This document shows positions 61,009 to 64,000 of a stretch of DNA of 64,000 bases, piece by piece; position 1 is the first letter of the stretch, and the number at the start of each line of letters is the position of its first letter. A model generated the notes under the pieces. It ran no database searches. It was not told the DNA's origin and saw only the letters and a list, made by a program, of their open reading frames with translations. The stretch comes from Streptomyces sp. NBC_01775 (GTDB taxonomy: Bacteria > Actinomycetota > Actinomycetes > Streptomycetales > Streptomycetaceae): contig NZ_CP109104.1 of the NCBI RefSeq assembly GCF_035917675.1, positions 5,332,001-5,396,000 of the forward strand, written 5' to 3'. The translations under genes and the position numbers were made by a program.

Positions 61009-61033
61009 CTCCCCACGGTAGGGCTCGCCAAGG

Positions 61034-61110
61034 TGCTGGCGACCTCGTGCGGCGACCTCGTGCTGGCGACCTCGTGCTGGAGACCTCGTGCTGGAGACCT
61101 CCTCGCCCCG
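61034..61110. repeat. 13-14-bp imperfect tandem repeat
   Basis: Five copies of a CTGGCGACCTCGTG-type unit (CTGGCGACCTCGTG, CGGCGACCTCGTG, CTGGCGACCTCGTG, CTGGAGACCTCGTG, CTGGAGACCTC), between two small genes. Confidence 0.8.
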
Positions 61111-61246
61111 AACTACGGGCGGGGGAGGAAGTTGGTGAGGTCTGTACGGGGTGCCGGGCGGGCTCCAGCATGTGGTGTTGGTCTGCGCGGTCGGGCTGGT
61201 TGCCGTACTTCCGTGCTGTACACCTGAATCACGAGGGGTGAGGACA

Positions 61247-61639
61247 GTGGATCGTGAAGGGCTCGACCGGCTGCTTGCGGTGGAGGGCTCCGAGGCCGCT
61301 GAGGCTGCAAGAGCCGCGCTCCGGGATGGTGGGCACTTCGTCGTCCGGGACGGAGCCGTCCCGGCCCGGTCGCTGGCCCGGGTCTACGAACGCCGGCTTC
61401 GGCACACACGCCGTACCGGGCAAGAGACGCTCGGGCTCGAAGAAGCGGTCACACGACTCGCGGAGGAGTACGACCGCTCCGTCGCGCTGGGGCAGATCAG
61501 TACCAGCCACCATTTCTGGGCCTTCATGCTCTTCTTCACCGAACATGCTCAAGCACTCGTCGCCTGTACGGGAGTACGGCTGCCCACCCCGACATCTGGT
61601 CCTGAGCCTGGGAATCACGCGGCCCTTGGCGGCAATTGA
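61247..61639 (+). CDS. hypothetical protein
   Basis: 130 aa from GTG 61247 with GAGGGG 8 bases upstream. VDREGLDRLLAVEGSEAAEA, ALRDGGHFVVRDG, TRLAEEYDRSVALGQISTSH, HFWAFMLFFTEHAQ; the last ~25 residues (PTPTSGPEPGNHAALGGN) look unrelated to a fold and may follow a frameshift. No family is recognised. Confidence 0.5.
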   Translation: MDREGLDRLLAVEGSEAAEAARAALRDGGHFVVRDGAVPARSLARVYERRLRHTRRTGQETLGLEEAVTRLAEEYDRSVALGQISTSHHFWAFMLFFTEHAQALVACTGVRLPTPTSGPEPGNHAALGGN

Positions 61640-61808
61640 GGGGTTGGTCTGCCCACACAGCTCGTAAGAGACCGACGTCGTCCGGCTGAACCACCCCGTG
61701 ACGACCGTGATTTACCCACCTAACGGGCACGCCGCGGGCACGCTTGAACATTTCGTTGCGAACTACGGGGCCAGAGGCTCTGAGGTTGAGAACGGCGAAC
61801 TGCCGGAG

Positions 61809-62111
61809 TCACTCGGGCAGCAGTCGAAAGACCCAGAAGATCCAGGCGCCGATACCCCACAGAACCACCGGCACGCTCAAATACTGGACGGGGATCGAGT
61901 AGAAGGTGTGCCGGTTACGAGGGAGATATTCGTTCCCTTTGGGGTGCACGTAGAGCACGTCGCGGTTCATGTAGTTACCGATGAACCAGAGCAGGATGCC
62001 GCCGACGATCGTTCCTACGCTCTGGCCTGACTCACCCCAGGCTTCCTGGCCGAGGATCGCCGGTACGCACACGATGACGAAAGCCAGGATTCCCCAGCCG
62101 GTCCACCACAT
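61809..62111 (-). CDS. small membrane protein
   Basis: 100 aa with three membrane segments: WWTGWGILAFVIVCVPAIL (2-20), GTIVGGILLWFIGNYM (33-48), and LSVPVVLWGIGAWIFWVF (78-95). The loop between the last two has VLYVHPKGNEYLPRNRHTFY. ATG 62111 follows GAGGGGGA. Conserved-looking but function unknown. Confidence 0.7.
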   Translation of the reverse strand: MWWTGWGILAFVIVCVPAILGQEAWGESGQSVGTIVGGILLWFIGNYMNRDVLYVHPKGNEYLPRNRHTFYSIPVQYLSVPVVLWGIGAWIFWVFRLLPE

Positions 62112-62221
62112 CGATTCCCCCTCTGGCTCCCGCTGGGGCTTCAGTGTGCCCAGCGACGCGTGCTCGCGCCAGCCGGTACGCGGGGGAGTTCCTGCCTCCG
62201 TTGCGTCTTGCCCCGGCTGTC

Positions 62222-62395
62222 CTGCCCGCAAGGATCCGCTCTACGCCGCGTTCGCCCTGGCCGTCACGATGGGCCTCCGGCGCGGCGAGATCGTGGGGCT
62301 TCGCTGATCGGACGTGGACCTGGAAACCGTGTCCTGTACGTCCGCCAGCAGACGCAGCTCAGGCGCGGCCAGCTCTACCTCGCGGGAGGAGGGTG
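62222..62395 (+). pseudogene. tyrosine recombinase (integrase) relic
   Basis: From 62230 the frame reads KDPLYAAFALAVTMGLRRGE, IVGLR, then TGA where intact integrases have Trp (GLRWSDVDL), then SDVDLE; a frameshift near 62325 restores the family sequence as RVLYVRQQTQLRRGQLYLA. This is the segment around the first catalytic Arg of the phage/ICE integrase family. Both ends are missing. Confidence 0.8.
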
Positions 62396-62694
62396 CCAGG
62401 GCCGAGCACAGTCGTGCATGCTGTCCGGTCTCCAGTGCCCGCTCGAACCGCACCGCTTCCGCGGTGACGCCCTCGCGCCGCTCGGACGGCGTGCTGCAGG
62501 CCCCGAGCGTGAGGAGGACCGCACCACCACGACGCCTGGCCCAAACTGTCCTGGCATCCCACCTCCTGTGCGGCCCGGACAGCGGGAGCAGGCTCCGCTC
62601 ACCAGTGAGACACCCGGCCTCGCCCCCGGGCGAGTGAACGCCCAGGGCTGAGGAGCCCCGGGCGAGGCGGGCGGCCCTTGGGCCGGCCGGACTC
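62396..62694. other. 300 bp between two relics, no gene supported
   Basis: No family similarity seen. An imperfect hairpin GCCTCGCCC(C)CGGG (62617-62630) with CCCGGGCGAGGC (62657-62668) may be an old terminator. Confidence 0.4.
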
Positions 62695-62985
62695 TCAGCG
62701 GCTGGAACTGGAGGAGACGGCGTCCCGAGCGCGGTCCAGGACAGAGGCGAACGGGCCCGTCGCCCACTGCATGGCGGTCGAGCCCGCCGCGCTGGGGTGC
62801 GGGTGGGTGGGTGCGGCCTTCTCCACCGCCAGGAGCCGCTTGCCCATCTTGGTGCGCTCCCTCGACTTGAGCAGCGAGAAGTTCCACACCATGATCGCGG
62901 AGTTCGAGCAGTCGGTGAGCGACCATGCCGAGTACGAGGAACGTGAGTTCCCGGCCCTGCGCAGCCGACTCAGCCAGAGGGGGGG
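62695..62985. pseudogene. rearranged hemerythrin (HHE)-like gene, halves head to head
   Basis: The C-terminal part reads on the minus strand from about 62860 to 62695 (KMGKRLLAVEKAAPTHPHPS, then ASVLDRARDAVSSSSSR and stop). The preceding helices of the same kind of protein read on the plus strand from about 62862 to 62985 (LDLSSEKFHTMIAEFEQSVS, then DHAEYEEREFPALRSRLS). In intact actinobacterial HHE proteins EExxxFPALR is followed directly by the KxAPTRPHP tail. So one segment has been inverted and the N-terminal HHE repeat is missing. Confidence 0.65.
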
Positions 62986-63240
62986 CGGGGCCGGGGGCAG
63001 GCTGCGGAAGGGCAGCCGCTGCGTCCTCGGAGCAGGAGCTCGCTGAGGCGGATAGGCGGGTTGGGCCCTCGGCGAGCGTTCGAAAATGGTCCCGTCAGGA
63101 GGATCGCCTGGCGGGGGCTCCGACGACGCGACGCTGGAACGGAGCGCAGGTTCCTTCACCGGCCGACAGGACGGTCGGCCGGCGCGGACCGTCCGGCTCG
63201 GTGCGTGCGGGCGGTGATGGCAATGGCTGCTCTGTCCTGT

Positions 63241-64000
63241 TTATGGGAGTGGTGTGCCGCCGGTGGCGTTGAGGATCTCCGCGGTGATGAAGCGGGCGTC
63301 TTCGGAGGCGAGGTAGACGTAGGCGGGGGCGAGTTCCGCGGGCTGTGCGGGTCGGCCGAACAGGGTGTTGGCGCCGAATTGTGTGGTGTCGGGGAGGGTC
63401 GCGGGGATCAGGGGGGTCCACACCGGTCCGGGGGCGACGGCGTTGACGCGGATGCCCCGGTCGGCGAGATTGCGGGCCAGGCCCTGGGTGAAGGTGACGA
63501 TCGCGCCCTTCGTCATGGCGTAGTCCAGCAGATGAGGCTTGGGCTGGTATGCCTGCACGGAGGTGGTGTTGATGACACAGCCGCCCTCCGGGATGTGCGG
63601 CAGCGCCTGCTGGGTGGTCCAGAACATGCCGTAGAGGTTGGTCTTGACCACCCGGTCGAGCTGCTCGGCGGTGATGTCGTCGATGCCGTTCGGCTGGGCC
63701 ATCTGGTAGGCGGCATTGTTGACGAGCACGTCGATGCGGCCGAACTCCGCCACCGCGGCCCCGACGAGGCGGCGGCACTCGTCCTCCGCGCGTATGTCGC
63801 ATGCGACGGCGACCGCCCGGCGGCCGGCGTCCTCCACCAGGCGGACGGTCTCGGCCGCCTCCAGTTCCTCTTCGGGCAAGTGGGCGAAGGCGACGTCGGC
63901 TCCTTCGCGTGCGTAGGCGAGTGCGACGGCACGCCCGATGCCCGAGTCACCGCCCGTGATCAGGGCACGGCGACCCGAGAGCCGTCCACTTCCTCGGTAG
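63241..64000 (-). CDS. SDR oxidoreductase, YghA/GSP39-like (5' end outside window)
   Basis: Open from the window edge to a TAA at 63241, about 253 codons. YRGSGRLSGRRALITGGDSG, IGRAVALAYA is the N-terminal signature of the extended SDRs related to E. coli YghA and Bacillus general stress protein 39, whose first ~40 residues lie outside. Then NNAAYQMAQP, NTTSVQAYQPKPHLLDYAMT with K (catalytic Ser/Tyr/Lys), PGPVWTPLIPAT, and C-terminal SEDARFITAEILNATGGTPLP. NAD(P)-dependent, substrate unknown. Confidence 0.88.
   Translation of the reverse strand, partial: YRGSGRLSGRRALITGGDSGIGRAVALAYAREGADVAFAHLPEEELEAAETVRLVEDAGRRAVAVACDIRAEDECRRLVGAAVAEFGRIDVLVNNAAYQMAQPNGIDDITAEQLDRVVKTNLYGMFWTTQQALPHIPEGGCVINTTSVQAYQPKPHLLDYAMTKGAIVTFTQGLARNLADRGIRVNAVAPGPVWTPLIPATLPDTTQFGANTLFGRPAQPAELAPAYVYLASEDARFITAEILNATGGTPLP

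Overview
The window is very GC-rich with strong third-position G/C bias, carries a Streptomyces-type conservon operon, a fused F420 chromophore synthase (FbiC), XRE-DUF397 regulatory pairs, rare TTA codons of the bldA type and GGAGG-class ribosome sites. All of this points to a Streptomyces (or close relative) chromosome. Function is assigned here only from recognisable motifs and gene context; no database search was run.

Layout. 1-3.7 kb: minus-strand conservon cvnA-B-C-D-E with four overlapping gene junctions, cut by the window edge inside the cytochrome P450. 3.9-9.2 kb: two F420/FMN luciferase-like oxidoreductases, an SDR and a D-aminoacylase-type amidohydrolase; two of the upstream regions carry a CTGAC...GTCAG operator that recurs at 30.5 kb between a divergent SDR and an EthD-like gene. 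9.3-14.6 kb: MmpS-like lipoprotein, aldo/keto reductase with divergent XRE regulator, Tat-exported PHP hydrolase, and a third luciferase-like oxidoreductase. 14.8-16.9 kb: 3Fe-4S ferredoxin, P450 and a divergent TetR gene around a perfect 25-bp palindrome. 17.1-19.7 kb: fbiC, which makes the F420 precursor the luciferase-like enzymes may need. 19.8-24.9 kb: a STAND-type ATPase with TPRs followed by an ADP-ribosylglycohydrolase. 25.0-29.5 kb: TetR and a two-gene ABC exporter-fold pair. 31.5-39 kb: XRE/DUF397, GPP34, an S11 D,D-carboxypeptidase with a very long disordered cytoplasmic tail, and a large membrane protein. 39-42.6 kb: two VOC proteins, a flavoprotein, and an XRE regulator plus small partner, both with TTA codons.

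42.7-45.9 kb holds a compact meroterpenoid cluster: rppA (type III PKS making tetrahydroxynaphthalene), a cupin oxygenase, an ABBA aromatic prenyltransferase and an IPP isomerase. rppA and the prenyltransferase contain TTA codons, and rppA starts with TTG. A TTA-containing XRE regulator and ilvD follow.

49-56.9 kb and 60.3-63.2 kb are scarred DNA: a multiply frameshifted XRE-TPR pseudogene, the 3' half of a tRNA (probable att site), a LysR remnant, a TetR-MFS-FAD monooxygenase cassette abutting a truncated response regulator and a frameshifted histidine kinase, an integrase relic with a stop and a frameshift, and a hemerythrin-like gene whose halves now lie head to head. An intact LolD/FtsX-type ABC transporter lies between them (57.1-60.3 kb), and a partial SDR ends the window.
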